A stretch of 64,000 nt of DNA, from positions 20,665,105-20,729,104 of the forward strand of contig CM051030.1 of NCBI GenBank assembly GCA_027627225.1, given 5' to 3'. Of the stretch, positions 46,362 through 59,815 are shown piece by piece. The position numbers were made by a program, and so were the translations under genes. Source of the DNA: Congeria kusceri. Its lineage: Eukaryota; Mollusca; Bivalvia; Myida; Dreissenidae. The notes below the pieces were generated by a model. The model was not told where the DNA came from. It ran no database searches and was given only the letters and a program-made list of their open reading frames with translations. Position 1 is the stretch's first letter. Every line of letters begins with the position of its first letter.

Positions 46362-46436
46362 AAGTTATGGCCACAAGGTGTATTGAATCCGGGTCCTCGG
46401 CGTGAGAAGCGGGCACGCCAACCGCGGCACTAATTT
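46362..46436 (-). repeat. tRNA-like SINE relic
   Basis: On the minus strand, GTGCCGCGGTTGGCGTGCCC leads into a stem-loop (CCCGCTTCTCACGCCGAGG) and a B-box-like GACCCGGATTCAATA. This resembles the right two thirds of a tRNA of the Glu type. The acceptor stem does not pair, so it is more likely a tRNA-derived SINE fragment than a functional tRNA gene. Confidence 0.45.
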
Positions 46437-46788
46437 AAAGGTCGATTGTGTCTCGACACCTTTGTGTGCGATTTGTGCTTTCGAACATATGGTGTGTAAG
46501 CATCGAAACTCTGGATTATATTCGACTGGCTATATTGAGCACGTCGTAATTTCATACGAGTAACGAACAATTTATAAATGGTTAAAAAGCGTCTAGAATC
46601 GCTTTTGAACTTTGGCTGAAACAATGCGTTCAAATGAATAAACCAGTGTGTTTTGGACCTGTGTCAATATTTCAACAATAATATTTTATTCAGTTTTATC
46701 TTCATTTTTTGTCAGTTTCCTATATGTAGCAGCTTAAATATTAAAAATGATTATGTGAATACGACCCGGTAGTGATCGTATTGTGCAA

Positions 46789-46985
46789 AAAGTGAGTACC
46801 TCATGTGACCCTTAAATGCTTTGCAGCGTTTAAAGTAAGTGGTTTCGTTGCAGAAAATGTGTAACGAGTGCCTCAAACAGCAGCTGGCCGAGCTGCAGGA
46901 TGGTTTTGTGTAAACAGTAAGTACCTCATGTGACCCTTAAATGGTTTGAAGCGTTTAAAGTAAGTGGTTTCGTTGTAGAAAATAT
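46789..46985 (+). repeat. ~124-bp direct repeat with splice-like edges
   Basis: GTACCTCATGTGACCCTTAA and GCGTTTAAAGTAAGTGGTTT recur at 46796 and 46920. Each copy ends TTTCGTTG(C/T)AGAAAAT, which resembles an acceptor, and each starts close to a GTGAGTACC/GTAAGTACC donor-like motif. The interval between copies contains a GC-rich 54-nt reading frame (MCNECLKQQLAELQDGFV). Confidence 0.7.
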
Positions 46986-47259
46986 GGGTTTCGAAATATG
47001 TGTAAATCATGCCGTTTCAGACAGCAATCAAAACGGATCAAATGACAGTGCGCTGAAAGAGGTGTAAACAAAATGCATTATTAACATTTTCCGAAGATGA
47101 CATTTTGTTGGAAACCTACTGTCGCACTTGCGGAATGTTTGTTACTGATACCAAATTTAAAGTCAACATGTTTTCTTGTACACATGTACAGTGTTTGCAA
47201 GTTGCTAGTAATTGTGCAAATTCCGTTTGTTCAAGAACGGTAAATCGTGCTTAGAAGAA

Positions 47260-50200
47260 ATATTGAAATAGCGGTATTGTATGGTGACGGTCCTTCTACA
47301 TCGAGAGCTGTGTTATCTAAATTATACTAAGTGATTGGCGAGCGACGTTATGTACGGTTAATGTATAAACATACCAGGTGTTTCTAGTTTTAGTGCATAG
47401 TGAGTTGTGTCATAGTCCTGAGTGTTACTGTTATGATTTTGTTCACGAAGGAAAAAGAATACCTGCAAAGAAATACCAACATCTTTAATAGTATCTGTAA
47501 TAACTATAAAAACACATATCCGACTTTTGATGTGTTGGTATCTTTAATGCCATATTGACTTTCCGTAACAACGCGCATAAATTTAAGTCAAAGTAAATGT
47601 ATTAGTGAATGTTCCATTTCTTTTTGTTGTTTTTGTTGTTATTGTTGTTTAACCCAGCATTCTAGTTGCAAGATCGCATAAACTCGATGATGAGGATGTT
47701 GTTGTTTTGGAAGATGTTTGTTTTATGGTGTTGTTGTTGACGTTGACGATGTTGATGACGATACTGATGCTGATGCTGATGATGCTTTACGATTAAGTGT
47801 GGATAATAATAATACTCGAATGTTGGAAAACTGATATGTTTCTTTACAAATTTCGAAGTTGTTAAGCGTATCCATAGTTCTTTATTAGCACGTCAAGTTA
47901 TATTCTTTAATATGAATATAAGGCGCAAAAGATAGCATAACGTATGACAAGCGTCATAATAACAAGATCAGATTCAATTTAACACGTTTTTGTAGGAAAT
48001 TATTGTCGTTAAATAGTGTACAGTTTCCATATTATTTATGTATACAGTCTTTCGAATGACTTATGAATAACTTATTTAATAAACCTGATATTGTAAGAAA
48101 AAATATTTACATCCTTCGCCGGCGCGCAAAAAAGCGCGCAGCGCATAGTATTTGCCATTTTAATGATAAGTATAGAACATGTATCGTTTACTTGCCACAG
48201 CATATCTGTATACAACAAATGTTTTAAATGGACTAATTATACTAAAAGTTGATTCCCATAAGAATATTTACGTTATGAAATATATACTTGTAAGCAACGC
48301 AACGGGTTTATACAAGATATAAATAGAAACAATTATATCTTTTGAGAGTTTGGATAAAAAGCAAAAACAATTAAAACATAATGCCTAGAGATCGAAAATC
48401 CCAGTGAGTAATAACTCACAACGACAAAGTCTTAAGAGAAAATGACATTTTGCGGCGCACTTACCATCCCCGTTATCCGTGCTTATGAAAAATGAATGTG
48501 CAAACCCTGTCAAACAAGAAACACAATTCTGAGATCAAAGTCCATTCATGAAAATTTCAAAACAAACACCAACTACATTATATACAATGATTTGTTACTC
48601 CGAATGTGTTAACTCGTTTGTTTGTTATACATTACATGCATGTACTTTTAAAATGTATTCTATGTCACTGTAAATAGCTTCATTTCAGTGGATTTACCAG
48701 GACCCCTTTCTTTGACATACTCTCCTTAAGTTCCTTTGTATAAAGTTTACTGTCTTCATTTTGACTAACATAAACGTTGTTTTCCGTTTTTTCCTCAAAT
48801 CATTGAACGATATAACGTTACCACAACATATTATACAGTTCTTTTTAAGGAAGTCAAATGATATATGGTTGCATGATGTTGTTACCCTTTGCGGTTCTGG
48901 GTGGTAAATTCTTTGGTGTAGGATTTCAACTTCCTTTTAGAACTATTACTTGTAACATGTAATGTAATCAACTTTATGTTTAACCCACTATCAGTGTATG
49001 TGAAGTTATCACGTTGATTTTTTTTTCGGCGTAGCTGTGTAATATCACTTTTGATATATTGATGTGTGTGATAATTTTAGGCTGCGGGAAAAGTGAATAC
49101 CAATAGAATTGGTCAAATTTTCAAATTTTAGGGAATGCACACTTACAACAATGGTTTGATATCTACCAATAACTGTTGCATTTTTGGGTGATTAACATTT
49201 TCATAATTGTTTACATAAGCTGTTAAAAAAAGTTATAAACATATCTTTGACATGCACTCTAGAACTGAACAGAACATAATTATGCACAATTGTACTCATT
49301 GTATGTCATAAATAGAAAGTAATAATCATTCACATAATGAAATATAATCATTTTGTTTAGCCTATATCAGCGGCACGATCTATAAATAGCAATAACAATG
49401 ATCCCATTGGTTGACTGCTATTTGTGTTATGGAATGTGTCGGAGCCATAAGTAGATATTCGGCGAAGATCGGTATGAAATGGTCTATTCTAGCTTATTCA
49501 ACACACTGCAGAGAAAGGGTTCATGATTCTTAAAAATGCGCTCGGTATAGCTGTGCTAATAAACATTCATCAATTAGCGTCCGGAGAATCATAAACTCGA
49601 TAATTTCCATAAATTGGGAATTTATATTTATAAACTTACTGAGCATGTTATTTTGTATTTGAATTGCGGTTGAATTCTATTAAGAATTATTTATAATTGC
49701 ACCATTATATCGACTTCTCCAGTAAATGTTATTCAATCTCTAAAAATATTTTACATCTTAAATAACATGTGGTGAAAGAAGTATCATAATACGTCGAAGT
49801 GAGGATCAAGTTACTTTTACTTCATTTGCGTAGCATGAATACACTATTTGCAAAACTAATGATACGTATAGTACATTATTTAACATAACTATGTACACTC
49901 GTCTGATATGTAATAGTTTTCATTCATTTCCGCAATCATTGTCTGACAATGCAAATTTGTTAAATTTGGCTGACAAACTCATGTATAAAGTATAGTAACG
50001 TAAATTATTAGCATTTCGGTTATTCATTTATCTCCGGTGAAATAATGGAATGTATGATCGGTTTAGTCACGGTACACATATTAATAATGTTTGAGTTTAT
50101 TTCAAATTAATTTTTGGTCCAATAAGTTTTCTTTTGGTGTCCGAAAAATCTACAGTCCGAGAAGTATCCTTAGTGGGGACCAACAAAGCTGGGGTCCGAG

Positions 50201-50466
50201 ACGTCACGTAACCGATCTTTTTGTCCCTCTTGTATCGGGTAAAAGACATGTCTTGTTTTATCTGTTCTGCATTGTATTCGTGAATTATTATACCTAAGAC
50301 GTGAACAAAATGCATGTTTTACATTATTAATATCAAGTATATGACTAAGAATTTACATAGATTACATTGCCAGTAATGAAGCATTGTGACAGTGAAGAAA
50401 TGCAGATTATAAATAAGGTGAGAATGTAAATGAGAATCAGTGCGTGATCTATGAATGTCGTTGTTT
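47260..50466. other. Anonymous intergenic interval
   Basis: No exon or repeat family recognised across ~3.2 kb. Small local features only: GTT/GAT trinucleotide runs at 47617-47790 and a GC-rich palindromic patch (CGCCGGCGCGC, AAGCGCGCAGCGC) near 48118-48145. Confidence 0.5.
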
Positions 50467-51563
50467 GCTCCCCAAAACTTTTCGGGGAGCATATAGTCGC
50501 CGCATTGGCCGTCCCCCCCTTCGTCGGTCCGTTGGTCCTGCCGTCCCACTTTCTTGTGCGGGCTATATCTCAGCAACTACTGGCCGGAATTCAACGAAAC
50601 TTTATGGGAAGCTTCATTACCCAGAGGAGGTGTGCACTCTACCAGGACGTTCCGCTTCAATGATTTTTTCATAGAGTTATGGGACTTTGAAGATTAATGA
50701 AATCAGTATTATAGTGCACAGTTCTGGAGTTTCTTGTCTAGGATATTTATCATCAACCACTGGCTAGAATTCAAAAAACACTTATTGGGAAGCTTCATTA
50801 CAAAGAGGAGGTGTGCATACTACCAGGACGTTCCGCTGCAAATATTTGTCTCAGAGTAATGAAACATTGACATTTCCTGAAATTAGTAAATACCGCATAC
50901 ATTCCTGTCCGGGCACTTTCTCAGCAACTACTGGCCAGGCTCCAATGAACTTGTATGGGAAGCTTTACTACCAAGAGCCGATGTGCATATTAGCAGGATG
51001 TTCCGCTTCAATGATTTTTCTTGGTATTATGGGTCTTTAAACATTTCAGAAATATTGTATATTGTACGCAATTATTTTTCGGGCTATTTCTCATTAACTG
51101 CTGACAGATTTTAATGAAATTATACGGGAAGCTTCATGCCAAAAGGAAGTGTGTACATTAGCAGGGTGTTTTATTTCAAATATTTTTCTTGGAATTATGG
51201 GACTTTGACATTTTCTGAAATATAGTGTATAGTGCGCAATTACTGTCCAGGTTATTTCTCAGCAACTACAAGCCAGGTTTCAAAGAAATTTCATGGGAAG
51301 CTTCAATACTAAGAGGAGGTGAGCATATTACCAGGATGTCCCACTTCAATGATTTTTTTCAAAGTTATGGGACTTTCTGAAAAATAGTTCATAGTGCACC
51401 ATCATTAAGCTATTTCTCAACAACTACTGGCCAGATGTCAGATTTTGTAATGCGTTTCTATAAGCGTTTAAGTCATTTTGACATATTTGCCATTCTCATT
51501 GCAATTCTTTTGTTTGACAAAGCGCATTGGGGAGCATCCATCAGTTTTACTGATATCCTTGTT
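50467..51563 (+). mobile_element. Hairpin-headed repeat, family F, complete copy 2
   Basis: Leader stem GCTCCCC (50467-50473) and GGGGAGC (50484-50490), then GGCCGTCCCCCCCTTCGTCG. The core is about five or six ~165-bp units with TCAGCAACTACTGGCC, GGGAAGCTTCATTAC, GAGGAGGTGTGCAT and TTATGGGACTTTGA. The 3' end AAAGCGCATTGGGGAGCATC leads to hairpin ATCAGTTTTACTGAT and ATCCTTGTT. ORFs here are translated repeat. Confidence 0.85.
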
Positions 51564-51591
51564 TTACAATAAATATTGAGACATTACAACA

Positions 51592-51630
51592 TATACACAA
51601 ACGTTAAATTATTAATAACGTTTGTGTATA
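51592..51630. repeat. Perfect 15-bp palindrome with 9-bp loop
   Basis: TATACACAAACGTTA (51592-51606) is exactly inverted as TAACGTTTGTGTATA (51616-51630). It lies 28 bp past the end of the family F element. An imperfect extension (CAACA/TGTTG) lengthens the stem. Confidence 0.9.
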
Positions 51631-53330
51631 CATGTTGATTGAATTATTAGATCAAATACATCTACCCGTGCGTAGTCAAATTTGGCAACGATAATACGTT
51701 GTGATGCATTCCAATACGTGGCAAAACATATCATTATATACCATAATATAGCATACCTTAGCTCAACTGTTTATGGTATTGCACAGCTTAGCATTTAGCG
51801 AAACAAAGCGTTCAGAAGCAAATCTTAACATTATGGTGCATGACATTGCAAAACACACCGCACACAATACAAACCAGCAACGCACACTGTTAGGTGATGT
51901 TTCACCTAATGAAAAACAATACAGTGCATGTTAACGTAACATACATGTAAAGTGGAGGCCGATGATTCGGGGAGGCAGCATTTGTTTGTCTGCTTTTGTG
52001 CTTGTAAGATTTAATGTTGATCTTATTGATATAATTACCGCTTACAGTGGGGTTATTACTAAATCTTATTGCTTTTGCTAAATTGTAGACATTTTACACG
52101 CGGACAGATTGGATGGTAGTTGAATTAGAATTCGGAATGACAAAGAAGCGACTTTATACTTCGGGAATCAAACAAACACGGCCATCACAGTTCTCATATT
52201 GAAATTTAAATGGTATCTTACTTACATGATAATAACAGACACCCGAAACTCTTGCAAAATAATGGTTTCAAACAATACACTCATGATTTCCAAAACTAAA
52301 AACACACATTACGCGATTTTTACTTTACTTCACTTTATGAACCAGGTGCAATGGTTAAAGGTCAATGCCTCAATTAGAGATCACTAGCAGGATCGGGGAG
52401 TATCCATAGGTTCAACTGATATTCGTGTTTTATATATTTATTTGACTCGAATAAATTATGTTAATTACGATTGATCGCAACAAATGCCTGTAAACAGATC
52501 AATACATAATTATAGCGGTTGTATGTAAATCTCAGAGGTATTACTTTGTTCCTTATACACATAGGCACTTATAAATAGGTTAAAAAGGTAATTGGCTATG
52601 GGTTAGTGAGATAGTCGAACGGGAATTATTGTTCACATATCCGAATAAGTTATTGCAAATTAGACGTATTCGCTATTATAATAAAACTGTACTGTAAAAC
52701 TATTTATATTCGTCGGCATAAAATTTAGAGGTTTGTAAAAATGACAATTTCGTGGGCACTTAAATTCGTGGATTTACAATTTTAACAATACAAAAAAAAC
52801 ATCTAAAAGTGCGTCAATCGTATCGCTGTTTTCTGTTATTAACACCTTACGGTCATAAACGGAGCGTCCCCACGGTAAGTGGGCCTTATTATTGACCTGT
52901 CAATTAAGCAATAGATCCTTGTTATTAAATAAACAGCATGGTCCGACTAAAAATGTGTGAATTAAATAATTGAGACGTCGCCTGCCACAAACCGAAGTCG
53001 TAAAACGTGGTCCATGCTTTTTGCATGGATAGTGTTTACTACGCACTTGTCTTTACTAGTCTAACTGAAAGAAGATAGCAATGCATTTACAGCGTTACTG
53101 TGTAGGCTGATACATCGGATATGTCAAGTGTCGATAAGGTACGCAGTATATTACACCCGAGCTTCGTTTGGAGTGTATGCAGATTAGATAGAGGCTACTT
53201 GTCACACAAAAAGAAAGTGGATATTAAACTGATTTGTTTATGACATAAATGCAGGGTCAAGCAATAGAATTAGACACACAACAATAATATAGAATGAAAC
53301 AGGTTTGTGCACAACATCTTACTTCAATAG
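51631..53330. other. Interval upstream of the second receptor gene end; fragment of family F tail
   Basis: A decayed family F 3' end lies at 52385-52433 (CGGGGAGTATCCATAGG ... CTGATATTCGTGTTTT). No Ig exon precedes the FN3 exon here despite searching all three plus frames by eye for the Cys-Trp-Cys pattern. Confidence 0.5.
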
Positions 53331-53640
53331 ATAAACCCGAGCAACCAACATACTTCTATGTCATAAACGAAACGATAACAGAAACAACAGTGGCTGTGAC
53401 TTGGCTTCCGAAATTTAACGGCGGTATGTCCCAGTCATTTCAACTGCAATACCGTTCATCGTCACAAGATTCATGGACGATGCGTACGTTTAACGAGACT
53501 TCAGATGTACGCGATGATAACAGAACTTTTAAGTGGAATAGAATATCATGTTGAGTTATTTGTATTGAATGCAAACGGTCATTCAACGCCCCTCAGAAAC
53601 ACCATTCAGAACTTCGATGCCCAATAATAACAGTAAGCAA
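53331..53640 (+). pseudogene. Second nephrin-like receptor end: FN3 exon with frameshift
   Basis: Acceptor CTTACTTCAATAG, phase 1 in. Reads KPEQPTYFYVINETITETTV then AVTWLPKFNGGMSQSFQLQY, an FN3 A-C strand pattern like the first gene's FN3 exon. At about 53535 the frame breaks: the continuation GIEYHVELFVLNANGHSTPL is in another frame, and corresponds to LYFVRLFSFNSKGAS of gene 1. A stop (TAA) follows DAQ, and the donor region (ACA|GTAAGC) comes after it. One base deleted or inserted explains the break; an assembly error is possible. Confidence 0.75.
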
Positions 53641-53764
53641 TTTTCCTGAATCGTATGGAAAATGGGCTGTTCCATTATCTTGCACAGTATTCCAGACAGT
53701 GAAGATGTGCAGTCAAGATAAATATAAATTATGCTTTCATTATCGTAGGCCTTTATATACTATA

Positions 53765-54305
53765 TCAGAATACACCAGTGTTCCGATTAGCGTTACATAA
53801 TCTTTGCATTCAAGCTCCGATAGAAGACCAACATACTTTATTACAGAGGACACAACGACCGCAATACAGACCGGTGTTCCGGTTTGAGGAATTGTTGGAG
53901 GAATACTATTCGCATGTATATTCATAGTTATTGTATCGACTGTGGTTTGTCTGAGAAAAAAATATGTCGTTAGCTTTCCTTGACACACAGTTTAATGACC
54001 CTGTCTGTAGGTATTATTTCATAACATCGTTAATGATAAATGTGGACGCTGTTTTAGAATACATGTATCGATGTTATGAAATAATGTCTACAGAAAGGTT
54101 AATTAAACTCAACAAAAGAATAAATATAAATATATTGCGTTCACATGTGCATTTACTACATTTTACAAAGACAGCGTGGCTGAATTACCTTTGTGTGTCA
54201 AGGAAAGCTAACGACATATTTTTTTTTCTCAGAGTATGTTGGTCTTCTATCGGAGTTTGAATGCAAAGATTATGTAACGCTAATCGGAACACTGGTGTAT
54301 TCTGA
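53765..54305. repeat. Inverted duplication around the TM exon
   Basis: The left arm in two blocks (53765-53837 and 53951-53989) is inverted at 54192-54305 with about two mismatches and a longer A/T run. The right arm lacks 53838-53950, i.e. most of the TM exon. Closer to the centre a second inverted pair occurs: TGTAGGTATTATTTCATAAC ATCG (54006-54029) and CGATGTTATGAAATAATGTC TACA (54069-54092). Confidence 0.9.
53847..53985 (+). pseudogene. Second nephrin-like receptor end: transmembrane exon with in-frame TGA
   Basis: Acceptor ACTTTATTACAG. Reads DTTTAIQTGVPV, stop TGA at 53885-53887, then GIVGGILFACIFIVIVSTVV and CLRKKY, a clear TM helix with stop-transfer residues. GIVGGIL is identical in gene 1. 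The donor is not clear. The exon lies in the left arm of an inverted duplication. Confidence 0.75.
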
Positions 54306-54487
54306 TCAAATCAACATATATTACACAGTAGAGCACTAATTACATATTGATACCTAACCGTTTATGTGCCAGCTCATAAAACGCTATTATTGTTTTGGTG
54401 TTCCGTTTAGTCTGCTTTAATTGTTTTGGATTAAATATTCAGTATCTAATACATTAAAATAAATGATATTTCCGCGACTTGTTTCAG

Positions 54488-54518
54488 AAAACTTAAAGGA
54501 GAGCAACACTAAACAAAG
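54488..54518 (+). CDS. Second receptor, cytoplasmic tail exon 1
   Basis: Acceptor GACTTGTTTCAG, 31 nt, donor AAAG|GTACTA, phase 1 in and 2 out. Reads NLKESNTKQ. It is accepted because its outgoing phase fits the next exon at 58299. No independent similarity; moderate doubt. Confidence 0.5.
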
Positions 54519-54699
54519 GTACTATACATGTATTACTGTTTCAAGTTGCTGTATAAATTGGTCATTGTATAAAATACACGTAAAAATAATATGAAATGCA
54601 CATGCAAACATCTTGCATGAATTACAATCATATAATACTATGTATTTTCCACTATTCAAAACGTAAACATATACAGTATTGGCATATATGTTAAGATAT

Positions 54700-55842
54700 A
54701 TACAAGTATATCCTTACATATTCATGATATGCATACAACCTTTGTCTGCAAAAATAGATTTAAATCGAAATATTACAGGAATTAATATACACACTATCTA
54801 CGTTAAACAATCAATGTTCGCTGACGATGCATGCTTTATGTTAGATGGCACACACAAATCATCTGAAACGTTCATAAATTTATTCGAAGAATTTGCATCA
54901 ATATCAGCTTTAACACTCAACAAAAGCAAATGTAAAATTTTAAACTTGGATACATTAAAATCATGTCAATTACAATACTGTAAACATAAGAAGTTCATTT
55001 GGAACTTCTGACATGCCACAGCTCTAGGAATCAAGTTCAGTAATAAATCTGAGGAAATAATCGAACTTACCATACCAATTAAAATTAAAGAATTTGAAAG
55101 TTGTTTAAATGAATGGAAACAATAGACATTATCACCGATGGGGAAAATTACTGTTTTAAAATGTTTTGCATTTCCAAAACTAGTTTACCCACTTACTGTT
55201 CTCCCGAATCCACGAGATATGATCATTAAACAAATTAAATCGATGCGTTTTAAATTTATCTAGCATAAAAAAAACGACAAGGTTGCAAGAAAAAGAATTA
55301 TTCAAGATTACTCAGAGGGTGGTCTCCAAATGCTTGTTATTGACCTTTTCATTGACTAATTCAAAGCCAGTTGGGTTGAACGCGTTATTTTACAAACATA
55401 ATCTAAATTAATACACATCTACACCAGCATGCTAAATAAATTCGGTGGTTCATTAATAGTTCACTCAAATTTGAAACCCACTGACGTTATACACCATAAT
55501 TATAAAATCTGAGCTTCTGAAAAATGTGATTGACGGGTGGCTTTGTGCGTCCTTTAGCGTTGACCACATGCCAATCCAAAAGCAGCTTATTTGGAATAAT
55601 ACATTTTTAAGCATAATAACAAAACGTTATTTTTTAAAACATGGTTTGAAACGGAGTGCACATTTTAGAACATATATTCGATTTCAGAACCAAACAATTT
55701 AACACTTTCCCAGAAATGGTTTATCTGTATAATTTAAACAAAGATGATTTTTTGAAATATTACGCTTTGATAAACAGCTTTTCTATTGAATGGAAACAAT
55801 TATTACAGCAAAGCCACATCGAATAGTCTGCTCCAGAATACT
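54700..55842 (+). pseudogene. LINE (non-LTR retrotransposon) RT relic, left part
   Basis: One frame from 54730 reads QPLSAKIDLNRNITGI, then the RT catalytic box QSMFADDACFMLDG (two Asp, 54820-54850), then LTLNKSKCKILNL. It continues past in-frame stops (TGA 55009, TAGs near 55125 and 55261, TAA near 55357) with ALGIKFSNKSEEIIELTIP, SPMGKITVLKCFAFPKLVYP and YSEGGLQMLVIDLFI. These are the typical fingers-to-thumb features of LINE RTs. The 5' part and endonuclease are absent. The right part continues at 57481. Confidence 0.75.
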
Positions 55843-57430
<1,588 letters not shown>

Positions 57431-57480
57431 TATAATACGTGTTCACCAGCATCACAGAATCAACCAAATTATGAAAACTA

Positions 57481-58260
57481 GTATATAAAATGAAAACTAG
57501 TTTTAAAAGAAAAGCCTAAAGATTTCAAACAAATAAATAAATGGAAATTATAACTAAATTTGGAAGAAATTAATTCAAAATTAATTTTTACTCAACATTT
57601 AAAATTATCTATTGAAACTAAATTGAGAAACTTTCAATACAAATATTTAATGCAAATTATTCACAGCGACACTTATGTGCATAAATGCAAAATAAAGTCT
57701 GAGCGACTTTTGCTCAAAATATTCTTAGTCAAACAGCCACATGTTTTGGGAATGTCAATACGTACAAATAGTTTGGACATGCCTTCAAAAATTATACAGG
57801 ACTGGTTGGGCTTGGGGGATACGCTGGATTCGAATTATACTAACATATCGTTATGTAATATTGAAACTGTTAGCAAAATGAATTCATATTGCATTAACTT
57901 TATAATTTTGTTGGCAACAATTTATACATTTAAATGTAAAAATAAAAAGTGAGTGCCACAAATAAATATGTTCCAGAATGTCCTCATAAAACGAATACAA
58001 TTAGAAGAAACTATTTCACACGTAAAAAATAAGTATGAACTTTTCCAGTCAAGCTGGACTCATTTTATTTCATTTTAACGTTTTTTGCTAACCCATCCAT
58101 GTTAGATTTAGCAAAAACGTTTCTTCTCTTCATTATACAAGGGCATATCATTCAAAGACATTTTTTTTCTTTATGTTGTATTCATAACAAATTCTTTGTA
58201 AAAGATACACTGTACTGTAAACTGAGTTGATGTAATATGTATACTGTGTTTTGAAAAGAA
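57481..58260 (+). pseudogene. LINE relic, right part and 3' end
   Basis: It continues the LINE interrupted at 55842. LEEINSKLIFTQHLKLSIET and KLRNFQYKYLMQIIHSDTYV match the conserved region after the RT domain of LINE ORF2 proteins (KLRNFQ.K...I). A 130-codon open stretch (57560-57952) runs past the expected C..C..H region, which is decayed. A 3' UTR-like tail ends near 58260, directly before the next receptor exon. Confidence 0.7.
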
Positions 58261-58298
58261 ATACAATCGAAATGACAAAAAGATACATGCAATTTAAG

Positions 58299-58489
58299 TT
58301 CTGACAAAACTAATGGCGATGAAGATGCGTACTCATCAATTCAGCAGGGTTTACAACAGAGCAGTCACCGTTATAGTACACCTACATCAATACCCGAGCA
58401 ACAAATTGTACAAGATGACGAAATCTTAAGCACTCTGAAGAGTATATTATACGAAAATTTGGTTAAGCATGAGGAGTACGGACATACCG
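58299..58489 (+). CDS. Second receptor, cytoplasmic tail exon 2 (YENL motif)
   Basis: 191 nt, phase 2 in and 1 out, acceptor ATGCAATTTAAG (weak), donor ACCG|GTAAGCG (strong). Reads SDKTNGDEDAYSSIQQGLQQ, then a Ser/Gln-rich linker and ILSTLKSILYENLVKHEEYG. It is open throughout in a region where open frames are otherwise rare. YENL is a YxxL motif. The LINE relic ends about 40 bp upstream, so the acceptor may have been altered by that insertion. Confidence 0.65.
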
Positions 58490-58750
58490 GTAAGCGCTCT
58501 TAGTGCATGAATGATTAAATAAATCGTAATTGAAAGGTTTGATATACATTAACGTTAGTTTTGGCTGTGTCGCCTAAGTATGGCAAAACTTGTCTCGATA
58601 TGGTGTAATTTACATACTCCGACAAAACTAGTCTAGATAAAGGAACATGTTAATGAGTTTGTGCTTTAATATTGACACCTACTTCTACCTATTGTGTTTA
58701 GTAATAGACTCGCCTCCTTTTACCGTCTTCTTTAACTGTTTCATTCGAAG

Positions 58751-58781
58751 GTCATCCTCAACAAAACCCGCCTGCTGACGA
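58751..58781 (+). CDS. Second receptor, cytoplasmic tail small exon (31 nt)
   Basis: Acceptor TTTCATTCGAAG, donor GTATGTA, phase 1 in and 2 out. Reads HPQQNPPAD. It occupies the same place and has the same phases as the 13-nt micro-exon of the first gene. Confidence 0.65.
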
Positions 58782-58950
58782 GTATGTATGTTATGTCGCA
58801 ATAATTACATGCATATAGTTTGTAATATGTGCAATTTATTAATAACACATTGGCAAGGATAAATGATAAAATATATTTAATCAATGTAAATGTAAAGTGT
58901 GAATGTAAAAGTTAATTTCCAATTATATTGCGTCTGTCGATTTGTTTCAG

Positions 58951-59038
58951 TTCTCACGGCACTATCAAGTACGAATTTCTGAAGAGAAGTACCCAGTACG
59001 TACAAGAGTATGAAATGATACAGTCAAGTGGTCACTAA
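58951..59038 (+). CDS. Second receptor, last exon with ITAM-like motif
   Basis: Acceptor CGATTTGTTTCAG, phase 2 in; ends at TAA 59036-59038. Reads SHGTIKYEFLKRSTQ then YVQEYEMIQSSGH. YEFL and YEMI are nine residues apart, close to the ITAM pattern (YxxL/I, 6-8 or slightly more residues, YxxL/I). QEYEMI aligns with QEYELL of the first gene. A polyadenylation signal AATAAA lies at 59167. Confidence 0.75.
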
Positions 59039-59129
59039 GTGCGTAGTTTGTTCGTAAGAAACGAACGCTACATAACGTGGTGCATTGTTTATAATTCTGC
59101 TGCGAATTAGACTCCGGCACATGGACACC

Positions 59130-59815
59130 AAAATATTAGATTTAGTATTTGATTCACGTTTTGTAGAATAAACTATTTTTCATTAACTGTTTGCATAAGT
59201 ACCTGCAGTAATGGTCGTTTTAGTTTATTATTAAACTACTATTTCAATTATATTAATTATTAATACGTAACATATGCAACCAAGATATGTAATTTGGCCT
59301 TTAACTACCTATTACGGCTTCTCGTGAGATGCACGACGATGATCTGTGATTAGTACTGTATGCTGATAGGTCTTGAAATCTTCTCAACAAGAAGGGATTC
59401 AACTGATAGTTGTATTTACTTCATTCAGAAGTTGCAATTATGTTGCTCTGGTGACCATTTAAACATTTAGTAATTAAAGTGTAATTCAATCGAATTAATA
59501 TTCTTTTGTATTACTATTTAATTTGAATTTCAATGCCATGAGGTTTAAGTTTATTTACAGGTGTCTGTTTTGTGATCAATTCTGGGGTAAGTGTAAGGTT
59601 CGGCATGCCTTTAAACCGGTTTAAACCCCCAATGAACTGCATTGACCGTTCCAAGGCGGTGACCCCAGTTGTAATCATTTTTATCTTTGTGTTGTGTTGA
59701 ATGTATTGTCCTGCATTATATGGGCAATTGGTCACTTGCCTCAAATAAAGGACCAGCGGATAGTAATAAGGGTTTCTCTCCTAATGATGTATCTGGGGTT
59801 TCATTATTCCTATAA
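59130..59815. repeat. Dispersed repeat, shared with 38625-39330
   Basis: Collinear with the block in the first gene's large tail intron (same landmarks as listed there). Here it begins ~90 bp after the stop codon and includes the AATAAA. Whether it is a mobile repeat or paralogous gene flank is not clear. Confidence 0.75.

Noticed and set aside
46362..46436. Functional tRNA gene
   Set aside because: The B-box and anticodon-arm-like parts are present but the acceptor stem and A-box region do not pair; treated as a SINE relic.
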